Shown here in pieces: positions 1 through 11,500 of a stretch of 15,980 nt of DNA (within the stretch, counting starts at the first letter, position 1; each line of letters starts with the position of its first letter). The stretch is from positions 7,302 through 23,281 of the forward strand of contig BEXV01002951.1 of the NCBI GenBank assembly GCA_003118195.1, read 5' to 3'. A model generated the notes under the pieces. It was not told the origin of the DNA. It saw only the letters and a program-made list of their open reading frames with translations, and ran no database searches. Both the position numbers and the translations under genes were made by a program. This DNA comes from Hemicentrotus pulcherrimus. Its lineage: Eukaryota > Echinodermata > Echinoidea > Camarodonta > Strongylocentrotidae.

Positions 1-2256
1 ATATACCTTATTTTGTTGCTGAGATACAATGTATAGTGTTTTAGTGCAAGGTCAATGACCTTTGACCTTCAGAAAGAAGATTTACCCCTTCCCCTCTGGT
101 CTTGGAATAAATAATAACCCCCATACCCCCATATCTGCCACAATCAGTTGAAATTAGCCTCTTTGATTTGTTTGTGCTCATTTTTATATGATATGGTAAT
201 TTTAGTGTTATAAATATGACATTTTAGAGATAAAACATTTTGACGTTTGACCTCATTTTTGGAGGTCAAGATTTTATTCCAAGGGTCAGTAGTTATTCTA
301 TGTCATCTACCTTTGTAATTCTGTGCATTTTGACACCAAGATCACCTATATATCATATTTTAATGCAGAAATACGATTTGTAGTGATTTAGGCATAGGTC
401 ATTGACCTTTGACCTCTAATAAAAAATTCTCCCCAACCCCCAACCTTCCTTCCTTTTTTTTGGTAGTTGTCCATACCCATACTTACCCAAATCAGTTGAA
501 ATTAGCTTCTTTTTAATTTTTTCACAGATGAACCTTAAGTTAGGGATACTAATATCCCTTTTATAAAAGTCATATGTGAATCAATCATCGATCAAAAGAT
601 ATTTGATATAGCATCTTTCCCTTGCGGTTAAAAAGCACTGCACACACCGCTCCACAAAAGTTAGTCATTTCTCAGAGATCAGAACATGTATATACATGTA
701 TGTAGGCTGGTAATAAAGTCATTTTTAGCAGAATAGATGTGACTTTACTAATTTCTTGAAGTGGTCAGCAGATGAGGCCATCTGCATGGCAGTAGGTAGC
801 TGGTTCCACAGACAAAATTTGAACATATGTGTAGTATAATGACAAGGAACCACTAGCATGCAAAGTAAATACTTTTTGCCAATTCAAATCCATTCAGATT
901 ATGCATTGCATAGCTGCCGACCTAAAAAAAGAAAAATTTATATTAAATAAATTACATAACTTATCTGATCTAATATCCAATCTTTTGGGTGTATCTAGTC
1001 TTTACATGTATCAATCACATCTCCCTTCCAGTCATTCACCTTCCCCCACTTCCATGATCTAACAGAACCCCATTATTCCTAGACACTGACCCCAATATCT
1101 TTTATTATAAAAATTGACCATAAATGACCACCCTAGAGAGTCAACCTCAAGGAACCACATTCTAAGAACTACGACTTATAGGCCCAACCAAAGTCATTTA
1201 CACTCTCCATTACCACTCCCTATAACACCATAGCAACCCTGAAAGACAGTTAATTAACCATAGACCAATCAACAGCATGTTTAAAATCCATCTGCACTCG
1301 TTTGGCCAGGGGGATTAAAGGTAATATAAGTTTTGGTATGGGGTCATGAATTTGGTTCAAATGAACATATTGGAAGCATAATTGTGATCCTACAATATTC
1401 AGTGATCATTGTCGCGGTTGAAATCGAGTCTAAAGTTATGAAATTGTAAATAATAGACTCTTTATGTTGTATAGCTCCCTTTGAAAATATATATCACAAA
1501 TACATATTCTGAGATATTTCATGGTCACAGCTACCATTGTATGGCCGTAGGCGCTATTTGAAATTTGTCACAATTTACTGGGAGGACCGGTAAATTTTTA
1601 TATTCAATTTTTCTTTCAAGTGCTTATAATACATCCACAGGAGTATCTCGATATATCAAAATTGTAAAGATCTAATATCCAGCCAATTTTCAAAATTTCC
1701 AAAAACTTTGTAATACCTTTAAACCTCCCTCCAAGGTCACTGACAGGTGGTTTTCTCATCAAATCAGCTCTCAATTTACATAAGAAAAAAAGGATCTTAG
1801 GGGACCAACAGGCACCGATTAGGCATTTGCTATATAGATGGAACAAGTACATGTAGCTATAAGTAGTGCAGTGGGGCTTTAAGTCACCCAACCAACATTA
1901 TTTCACTCCAAGAATTTCATGAGATAACTGAAGTGTAACAACTATGAAAGGGAGTTGATTTTGGGTCATCAGATCAAGACCCTCTTTCTAGCTGGCTCTC
2001 TCTTCATCTTGTGTTGTAAATATGTGGAAGTTTATAATGATGTGACTGATTTGACTCTCCAAAGTTTGGAGATAATAAATACTTTCATAGGACTCCGGAA
2101 TTACAAGCCTCTCCCTGCTGATTCATTTTATGTACACGTACCTCTCCTACTGCCAATATCTCATAAACCGATCCCAACACGACACTAAGACACCCATGTC
2201 CATTACACAACTTTGGGCAATTAGTCTTCTCTTTCTCTTAAAAATTAAACACTCAC
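1..2256 (-). other. Partial intron downstream of the last visible exon (no coding seen)
   Basis: No further helicase exon is visible on the minus strand, and the short open frames in it (for example 1616-1891 minus, 1955-2188 plus) have no family resemblance. It holds a ~346-bp direct repeat at its left end (about 20-515). From roughly 1310 to 1880 there is unclassified AT-rich sequence that may be further diverged repeat. Confidence 0.6.
20..515 (+). repeat. Two ~346-bp-spaced direct repeats with TGACCTTTGACCT cores
   Basis: Two diverged copies run in the same orientation. The first starts near 20 (GAGATACAATGTATAGTGTTT) and has TGACCTTTGACCT at 56-68. The second starts near 366 (GAAATACGATTTGTAGTGATT) and has the same core at 403-415. 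Both continue into C-rich sequence and then an AATCAGTTGAAATTAGC segment (near 143 and 491). A weaker core-like site (TGACGTTTGACCT) lies at 241-253. This is an old tandem duplication or two copies of a dispersed repeat. Confidence 0.7.
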
Positions 2257-2546
2257 CATGGCCTCAGAAATAGTGCTTTTGTAGTCTTTGATATCCTGAG
2301 GAAGTATTCCAGCTGGGTTATTGTGGAAACTCCTCTCGTATGCAGCTAATTGTTCTGCATGCGACTTTCCACGCATCCTGATCAAGCGATGAAGTGCAAT
2401 GTCTGACAGCCCCTCTGGCATCGAGGCTTCTTTCCTGGACCACTTAGATATAAGTCCTGGTACACCAGGGATGGGGAACTCCTTACGCTCGATTTGCTCA
2501 CTGTAGACTCGCACAATGGAGATGTTTTGGAACTTCTTGAGATAAG
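2257..2546 (-). CDS. HELZ2: HELZ2-like exon: helicase 2 domain 1B-like segment
   Basis: This exon has 290 nt, phase 1 in and phase 0 out. The acceptor is TTGCCCCAG before CTTATC, and the donor is GTGAGT after GCCATG, both near consensus. It encodes AYLKKFQNISIVRVYSEQ, IERKEFPIPGVPGLI and a charged helical stretch ending DIKDYKSTISEAM. The VRVYSEQ-ERxEFPxPG segment follows motif Ia in HELZ2-type helicases. The next exon should carry the CTC-type motif and the DEAG-like motif II. I could not find it in 1-2256, so it lies beyond the left edge. Confidence 0.9.
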
Positions 2547-5500
2547 CTGGGGCAAGGTTATGAAATGACAGAATAAAAAAGATCACAGAGCAGTTGAGAC
2601 TTACATTTGGAACTCTGATGAAGTGGTGTTTAGCTTATCTGGAAAAATCTTCAAAGATAGTTTCTTTTTCCATACGTATGTTTGTATATAAATGAGACAT
2701 ATAATTAACTAGAGATGGACCTTCGGCCCCTCCCAGTCGAAAATGATGCCTCCGCCATGGAGCAATTTTACAAACCAAAACAGAAGCGAGCTATTTTTGC
2801 ATACATAATGAGTCCTGTGACCTTTGACCTTGGATGTCGTGACCCTAAAATCTAATCAGTTCATTGGCTCTGCAAGGTTCATACATGACCCAAGTTTGGC
2901 TGGATTCCATCAATGGGTTCTTAAGATAACGCGATCATGAACGATTTTTGCATAGATAACGAGTCCTGTGACCTTTGACCTTGGATCTTGCGACCCCAAA
3001 AACTTATCAGTTCATTGGCTGTGTAAGATACATACATGACCCAAGTGTGGTGGGAATACATCAATGGGTTCTTGAGATAACGTGATTACTAGCTTTTTTT
3101 GCATACATAATGAGCAATGTGACCTTTAACCTTTGACTTCTTGACCCCAAAATCTTATCAATTCATAAGCTCTACAAGATACATACATGACCTAAGTTTG
3201 GTGGGAATCAAGAAATCCAGAAAGCGATCACGAGAATGGGACGTACGGATGGACGGACTATTTTGTAGCAGAGGCATAAAAATAGACTTACATGTATTTA
3301 TTTATAGTCGAGAACCTTCAGGTGTAGCTGGTACTACGGAACCAGCTATCCCTGAGAGAATCAAACCATATCATTAAGCTTGGTCTAGCTCTCACCCTCC
3401 TGGCAGCAACTTTCCCAGGAAGTCCTATAGGTTCAGTTGAACCTCCTACGAGTAGGCGCAGGCTGCTTTGCAGCAAGCATGAAGCTCTAGGGTATCAAAG
3501 ACTTGATCCGTGTTTATGTGGTCAAATTCAGACTGTGGATCATGTTCTGAATGATTGTGCTATACGTAGCAGGATCCTAATCTCCCCCTCACTCATATTG
3601 ACAACCCACAACTGATGTAAACAACTGTCATTTTTAATAGCTATGGTTAATAAATGAAATAATAATTACAATTGGTAAACAAAAAGAACTTAAACGTGAC
3701 AGAGTTTTGTAAGCTGTCAATATGCAAGGAAATAATATTGGACCAATACAGAACCATGTGGAACACCAACAGGATTTAGTTCTGAGGTATGTAACAGAAG
3801 TTATTTTTAAGGCAGCCCAATGACACTATACTTCTATTAGGGGAAGATGAAAGCACGATTAAGTTAGTTTGGCAAAGCAAATTAAATTGTCTAGGCAAAA
3901 AATACATCTATACTCCTGAGTTTGATTTATCATCATCGAAGTGCATGAAATAGAATTTTGCACTTTTATTTGACAAAAATTGGTACTAAAAATGTAAAAG
4001 AACTAACCGGCTACAACATCCACCGATTTGTTTGAAGGTCCACAGTACAGCACCTGTGGACGCATTTTGCCAGCTAGTAGTTGCTGATTGAGGCAAGTGA
4101 AGAAGTATGCAAGGTAAGCTCCTGTTACAGTCTTTCCAGTGCCTTGAGGGAAAAGGGAATGTTTATACACCTGTTTTAACAATATTATACACATTATATT
4201 CAATATAACAAATTATAAACTTCTCTTAATAAATCTAGTCATCTGATTGGTCGAAATTGAAGTCGTGATTTAAGCCATGCCCGCCTACAGGTCAAAAAAA
4301 AATTAAAGGTACAAGCTAGTCCACTCCAAAGATAACTTACTTTCAATAGAAGAATTAGAAAAATCAGACAAACAAATCCCCCCAAAATTGAGCAAAATCG
4401 GATAACTAATAAGACGGTTATGAATTTATGAAAAAGTATAGCTCGTTTTTAAGGTGGACAACTTCCCACTTTTAGGGCTTTAAATTTTGAGTTTTCAGAG
4501 AGCTGTTACTCCTATAACAGACAATAAATAGCATAGTATTGATATAAAATTCAAACAGGGCCATTAACATCTGGCCAAATAAAGTTTGTATTGGGCTGGG
4601 ATTTGTACTCTGTGATCTACAATCTGGTGACTTATCTACTGGACCACAACACCTCTACTATTTAATGTAGATCAAGATAATGAGGCCTATATACAAAAAT
4701 GTTGTATTACCCTTCATGTACCCCATGTACCCAAAAACATGGGTCGATCTCCCAGAATTTTTTTATATATATAACTTTTTAAACTCTATTTATCAGTTTT
4801 GAATGCTACAAAACATTTTTTCCCTAAAAAACAGTAAAAAAAAACATTAAAAAACTTTTTTAAAAGCCGACCAAAGATTTCAAGATTTTTGAGTCAGTCA
4901 CAAATAGCAATACAACATGTTATTTTTACGCCTGATGGAAGTCACAATGTAAGTATTGATACTTCTTTAAGAGAAGCCTACCCAGTGTTGAGCTGTGCCC
5001 ATTTAGTTGCACAATTAAATATAGAAAAAAAAATGGCCTAAAATAGAAATTAAGCTTCTGTCCATTTTCGATATTTCAAAATTACCATTCTTTTTTTTCT
5101 TCTAAATAAATGGGGAAGGGAGTTGCTTGGGTCATAAAGACATTGTGAGAACATCATCATCCTTTAATATTTTTTTCAGATAATCAGAAAGCAATCTGTT
5201 TGCTTGGCAGTTAGATAGAAGATAAGGGATTAGGGGAAAATATTCTTACCAGGTGGCCCTTGAATGACAGAAAAGGTCTCTTGGAGAGCTTTCTTCACAG
5301 CAGCTTGCTGGGAAGGGTTTAACGGATGCAGCGTAGACTCTGGTACACGCAGGTCTGTGAGCGCTAACGCTTTGGCTTCCCTGCAGAGAATTCTAAGGGT
5401 ATCATCTTCACCAAAGACATGGAAGTATAAGAGCAAACAAAAATAGGTCTCTATAAGTTATAAATTCCAAATGACTGCATATGTGTTAAAATATGTTGGT

Positions 5501-8500
5501 GTTCTCCATATTTGAGATATTGAAATTGTACACTCCCTCTTTCTCTCCGCTCCGTCTTCAATTCACCTCCCACTTTAGGTCTGATTTGTAAGTGCAAGTA
5601 TCTATTGTGAATTATATACCGCATGTCTAGATTCTAGGCCTCTGATTGGTCAAATTTACGGGCATGATATTCACTACAGACTGCCGGGTGGTATGGTGAA
5701 CTAGATGGAACTTTGACTGCGCGCAGTCAAATATGATGCCTCCGCCATAGAGCAATTTTACAAACCAAAACAGAATTTTTCAAATTCAAGTTCAATGGTA
5801 ATCCATTAACAGGTTCTCAGAATATCCTAATTACAAGCAATTTCTCATATACATATATGACCCTTTGATCTTTGACCTCATGACCCTAACATCTACTCAG
5901 TTCATTGGCTCTGTAAGATGTCCCGAGTTAAATAGTAATCCATCTGTCAGTTCTAATGAGAATGCGTTCACAAGCTATTTTTGCATACATAATGAGCCCA
6001 TGACCTTTGACCTCATGACCCAAGAATCTACTCAGTTCATTGGCTCTGCAAGATACATACATGATCAAAGTGTGGCAAGAATCCATCAATCTGTTCTAAT
6101 GATAATGATAGAGATTGATGAGAATAACCTTATGGTACCGGATTTCATCTGTCTTTGAAATAAATTTCTGAGCTAACAAAGGATGCAGTATATAAAACAA
6201 ATGTTGACTGCTTCTTTTTTGCTTTCAGGTAAAAACCACGGTCCTCAGTGATCTCACAACTGCGCTATGCCCCTCGACTGTCGTCTCTGGACATAGCACA
6301 GTTGCGAGCTCACCTCGGACTATAGTTTTTTACCGTGCCCCTCAAAGCAGTCAACATTTGTATACTGTCAACTGTCAACTATTTTTATAAATGCACCTAG
6401 GTAAATGTTTATTCCTGTATGTTTGTGTCCTGGGCTATACATGTATTTCACGTTTGAGTGGAGATAAATCAAAATCATCTTTTGCATGACTTCGTTTAAA
6501 ATTGAAACCCCAATTTGACTTTCACTACTCCTAGAGTTAAGCCTAAAGTAAACGCTATACAGTGTAATCCCCTGCCGAAACCTTGACAGGGTGATAGAAA
6601 GGGAGAGAGAGATGAGCATGAAAGAAGAAGAGAGGAAGGGAGAGAGAGTGCTAATTTTCACAATTAAAATTGTTGTTATCACCAATTCTGGGTCATTTTG
6701 CTTCGTTCGAACTTTCATTATGGTCTTCATCTAAATTATAAGTGACTTTTGGACATGAAAATATCTTAAAGCAAGTAAAATATATATTTCCTACTTCTCA
6801 TTTCTGTTCAGGCAGAGCCCTAGTAAGAGTTTGTTTACACCATTACATAAGATGATGAAGAGTACAGCTGCCATCTCTCACAGAGAGCTGCAAGGCTCTG
6901 TCCAAGTTTTAACGATACCTCACCCGATTTACATTGGTGCCTGTGTTAAAGGGGTGGGGTATAGTGGCTTTGTCAAAATTTTGATGAGACACAAAAGTGG
7001 GGTCGTGATACCCCTACTGATTTACATTGGTTCCTGTGTTATAGAGGTTGGGTTTAGTTTTAACGAGAGCTTTCTGTATTGTATTTTTGTCTATCAAATA
7101 TCATATTGGAAAGCCTTCAAAGAGTCACTTTGCATTCAACATTTCTTTAATGAGGTCAAATATTATACTTTAAGGACCTTAAGGAAAAGTTTTAAAAAAC
7201 ATGACAAATGCGACTAAGTCTTCAAAATGCCTCCACCTAAAGTCATTTAAGATCATGGATTTATTATCCTTGGAATATCACAATAAGAACAGAAAGTCTA
7301 TGTTTAAATGTTGATTGATCTTTATGACCTTTGACCTAATAGTCATGAAAATCTGAGCACTTGTCCGCCTACAGCAATGCACACTAGTTACAGGTTTTAA
7401 GTCCAGTGCTGAAATAGCTCAGAATTATCATTGATTTGGTCCTAACAAGGTTAAAAAAATCCTTGAATTTCATGTACACGACTAGCCTGCATTTTACATT
7501 TGACCTTCTTCTAGTCAAAATATGATCAATTTATCTCACTATGGTGATGCACACGAATTGGTATTAGTGTGCATCACCATATAGTTCATGGATCAAATCA
7601 TACTTGATAAAGACACTGCCATAACAGGGCAAAAACTCTGAGATTTCACGGAAATTTACCATTACAACTTTTGACCTTTCATGTGTTTACCCCGAGAATC
7701 AAATCCTCTTCCTATCTACTGGCACCAAGTTTGAAGTTTATACCTCAAGTGGTTCTTGTCATATCGCATTATAATGAGGCTTAAACATTTTTTTTTTAGA
7801 AAGTGGCCACTACGACCTTTGGCTTTTGACTTACCTTCCAAACATCTAATCAGATTGTCTTCCAATGGTGATACACAGTATCACCAGTATCACCAGGTTC
7901 TAAGTTAATCCCTCTATTGGATCTTGAGATATTGCGTAAACGAGGCTAATACCTGTAATTTTCATAAATTAACCTCAAAGATGTTTGGCCTACCAACTTC
8001 AAAATAAAATCAGATGGTCTTCCTATGTTTTTTATTTATTATCATATCCTTCATGTATAATTTTGGCATAATGATTGTACAGCACGAAAAAGGGATAGTT
8101 TCATTATAAATTTGAGACCGAATTGAAGAAAGACAATACAATCCTTGCTGGTATAAACAGAAGTCAACTGCCTAAACCTAATTTTGCATTATGATATTTT
8201 AAGACTCCCTCAAATTTACCAGAGTGCCAATCAGGATGATTCGGACGTTGCAAGGCGATGTCTTGTACCAACACTGGCACCCCCTTTGAGTCCACACCAG
8301 CTACAGCCGCTTCTTCTCGTCTGCAGGAAAATTAAATACACGCGAGTCATTAAATGGCAATCATAGTGTTACACTATACTACTATCGTTACACTACTTTT
8401 AAATTACTTGCTAGTAACGTGCACTATATACCTTTAGTTGTTTGCCTACTTAGTAAAAATATAAACTAACTTATAGAAATTTAATTGACAACCTATTCAC

Positions 8501-11500
8501 TAAAAGGCACAATAATTATTTGGAACCATGGTCCAGGGCTCAGTACAAGGAAGGGAAGATTTGTTCAGTTTTCTCGTCTTTTTTTAGTCAAATCGTTTCA
8601 CAGGTATCGTTCATTTAATACAATTTCTCATCATAATCTGCCATGTTTATCTGAATCACCCAAGGACATCGAAGCCTTGTAATATGCTGTCATTTCTCAA
8701 ATCTACAATTCAACATCAACTGTAAATCACAATAATCATTCAATGAGGATGGGTAAGGACCCATTCTCTTTGAAAGAAAAACAATACAAGTATTGTTGTT
8801 AGAGAGGAACCAATGGAAATGCTCTTCCTATTTCTTATGTCTATGTTTTGGCTCGTTCAGATATGAAGTGGTTAATGGCAATTGAGCGCAACAAATATCT
8901 TACAGGTATTCACTGAGCTCTTTGTAACCAGGCCTGTAACCGGGATTTTAGTGGGGAGGTGCACACGTTATATGAGGTGGTCCTTTTGAGTGCGCAAGAA
9001 GATACAATAAAGGCGTGGTTTACCGCAGCATATCTGAATGAAGCTAAAGAATGTCCTAAATCTATTGATATTGAGCATCAAGTAAAACCTACCTATTGGG
9101 CTCAGGTTTTGAAATGAACTCCACAGTACTTGCAAGACGACCAATACTCCCTTGTGGAAGTGGAAAGGACTGCTGATGCACTACAAAGTGGACTGAAAAT
9201 GAGTTTGACCCACGTCGTTCGCGTGTATGACAATCCTGAGAATTCTTGCCTTTCGATATCCTGCAGTGAAGAACACAAGTTTGCTTCTCCCAGTCCTTAG
9301 CATTGAAAGGACCTACATGATGTCGACGTTCTCGTTTATCATACCCCATGATCTTCAGCCGAGGCTTGGTTTCCACATCAAGATTGGCCAGGTGTATGCA
9401 CAGGTAGTCATAATCGTTCATGATCATTCCTTCTCTGCTTTCCCGGATCTGTATGTGGTTTACTTCAAGGAAATTCTTGTCTAACTGAAAGTGACCTGTG
9501 ACCTCGCTTGAAGTTCTCTGCCATGTGATTGGCACATTCTGTAGAATGATGGTGTCATCATTGCTGACTGCGCTGTGGCAGGAGACCATAGACAGGATCT
9601 GAAGCCATTTTGACTTGTATGCTGTGATGTTTTCCTCCCTGCCTGGAATTTCAGTGGCTATCCTTGAAAAGCACTCAATCGGTTGTGATCGATGCTCTGC
9701 ACAAGTATCCAAGTGAGGGGTCATGTTGAAGAGTTGTACCTTTGGAGTAAGCATACCCTTCATCATCTGTGCATGCATCTGGACCCTGCAGGGATCACCC
9801 AACTGGTAGTTTCGTTGGAAACTCATAACTCCCATTTCCCTCTGATCTGGCCTGCCATCTTGATTTCCTCTCCTCTGTGAGAAGGGGTTATCAATACATT
9901 GGGCATGGATCAGTGCTGTCTCAATGGCAGTCAGAACTTCCTCTAAGTTTCCATCCCTATACATACTCTTGATTGATTGCAGGATCTGCTGCCATTTGCC
10001 CTCTGGAATTCTGAAATAAACTTCTGGAACATGTGTGAATCTAGTGCTGGCTGGTGATTCTGCTTGGCATTTCCTGCTGTAGTCATACATGCGACACTTC
10101 CATGTCATATCTGCGGATCCTACATTTACAGCTGGTTTCTCAGAGGGCTTCAGAAAACTAAAGGGAATTTCTCTCTGTCTAGATTGGATGTAACCACGAT
10201 ACGGGAGAAGCAATTTCATGGATAACTCAGAGATTCCTTCCACAAAAGTTGTAACCTGAAGAGGAGCTTCCTTGAGCTTCAGAGCCAACTTCAGCTCTTT
10301 TGTGGCTTTTTCGAAGCGCTTACTTTTGACATTCTGTTTGTTGCAATGATGGGTGATGTCAGCCATCTCCCCAGCAGTGTAAGGGCATGGGCCATTCTCC
10401 ATGCAAGCAACAAGCATCCTATGCACAACAAGGTCAATGTAACGTCTGATGGGTGATGTGAAGTGAGTATATGCTCTCATCTGCAGAGAATAGTGTTCTC
10501 GCTTCTCTGGCTTGGTTTGGCTTGTTGAGTCAACATATTCTGCAGATTCCATGATGGCATAGAAGTTGGACTGAGCCACTGCATGTCGTGGATGGTTATC
10601 ATCTTGAAATATGAGATTGGCCATATCCTCCATATGACTTTTTGAGGTAATTTGTGATTCACAGGATTCTCTGACCTTCTGCCATACTTCTACAGCAACT
10701 AGGACATGTTCTTCATCTTGGCCTTCACGTTGGTCTCCACGTGCTGCATCATTGCGATTACGATTCACAAGCTCTGGAAGACGAATACTGTTTCGTGTAG
10801 TCTTCTCATGACATTCCTTCCATGTCTCTACCTTCTCTTGCGATGGGGCCAGTTGCCTACGAAGTGGTGTACACTCAGGAAAGCTGGTAAGAACATGTTC
10901 AGCAACAGCATTATTGGTCATCAGCATCAGCTCCTCAATTAAGCTATGGGCATGTGGATGAGAAAGAGCCCCTCCATCATCGTCATCAGCATTATACACC
11001 ATCCATCCATCTCTCAATCGCTGCATTCGGCGATGTCTTGACAGCTCATAAAAGTACCTGATAGGTTCTGCAATGCGCATGTATGCATTAGAAGTATTGT
11101 TGCTATCAACAATCAACTTCTCTGCCTCTTCATAGGTAAGTCTCTGACATGATTGAATCACAGACCTTCTAAACATAGGCTCTGCAACGATCTGCCCTTC
11201 ATGATCAAGAATGAAAATGACTGACAATGCAAGCCTATCCTGTCCCGGGAGTAAGCTTAAAACCCTTGAGATCACATCCTTTGGCAGCATATGATAAGCA
11301 TCACCTTGGAATGGATGGTAGAATGTTGTACCCCTCTTGTAGGCATCTTTATCCATGACATTATCCTGGTGAATGAAATAGGATACATCTGCAATATGTA
11401 CACCAACTTCATAGCGCTGTCCATGAAGACGGACACAGCTGATGGCATCATCCAAGTCTGTAGACCCAGGAGGATCCACAGTGAAGATGGTCTTTGTCTT

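Larger units (their letters stand above)
2547..4007 (-). other. Intron of the HELZ2-like gene carrying repeat and retrotransposon debris
   Basis: This intron is 1461 bp, between the 4008-4142 and 2257-2546 exons. It contains a tandem 151-bp repeat (about 2707-3277) and a plus-strand relic of a non-LTR retrotransposon end (3328-3615). From 3616 to 4007 I see only AT-rich sequence without motifs. Confidence 0.8.
5406..8219 (-). other. Largest intron of the HELZ2-like gene, almost entirely repeats
   Basis: This intron is 2814 bp. It carries the second copy of the 151-bp-module family (5699-6130), a foldback element (6186-6367), a purine tract (6596-6650), a 93-bp-spaced duplication (6914-7058) and an array of diverged repeats (about 7320-8030). 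Open frames at 6368-6730 minus and 6831-7217 plus fall in these repeats and have no recognisable protein content. Confidence 0.8.

Noticed and set aside
1616..2188. Open frames at 1616-1891 (minus) and 1955-2188 (plus) as the next helicase exon or a small gene
   Set aside because: Neither contains the CTC or DEAG-type motifs expected next in helicase 2, and the phase-0 acceptor needed is not apparent.
2707..3277. A CRISPR array, from the regularly spaced repeats
   Set aside because: The whole 151-bp module repeats, not a short repeat with unique spacers, and the context is an animal intron.
4591..4660. A functional tRNA gene
   Set aside because: A and B boxes are recognisable but the B box is degenerate and no acceptor stem forms, so a SINE head or tRNA relic fits better.
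5230..5436. A separate small helicase gene starting with its own Met in this frame
   Set aside because: The Met and next residues precede the acceptor AG; phase and motif content join the exon to the HELZ2-like gene on both sides.
6368..7217. Open frames at 6368-6730 (minus) and 6831-7217 (plus)
   Set aside because: One runs through a GA-rich low-complexity tract, the other through a 93-bp-spaced duplication; neither shows motifs or splice context.
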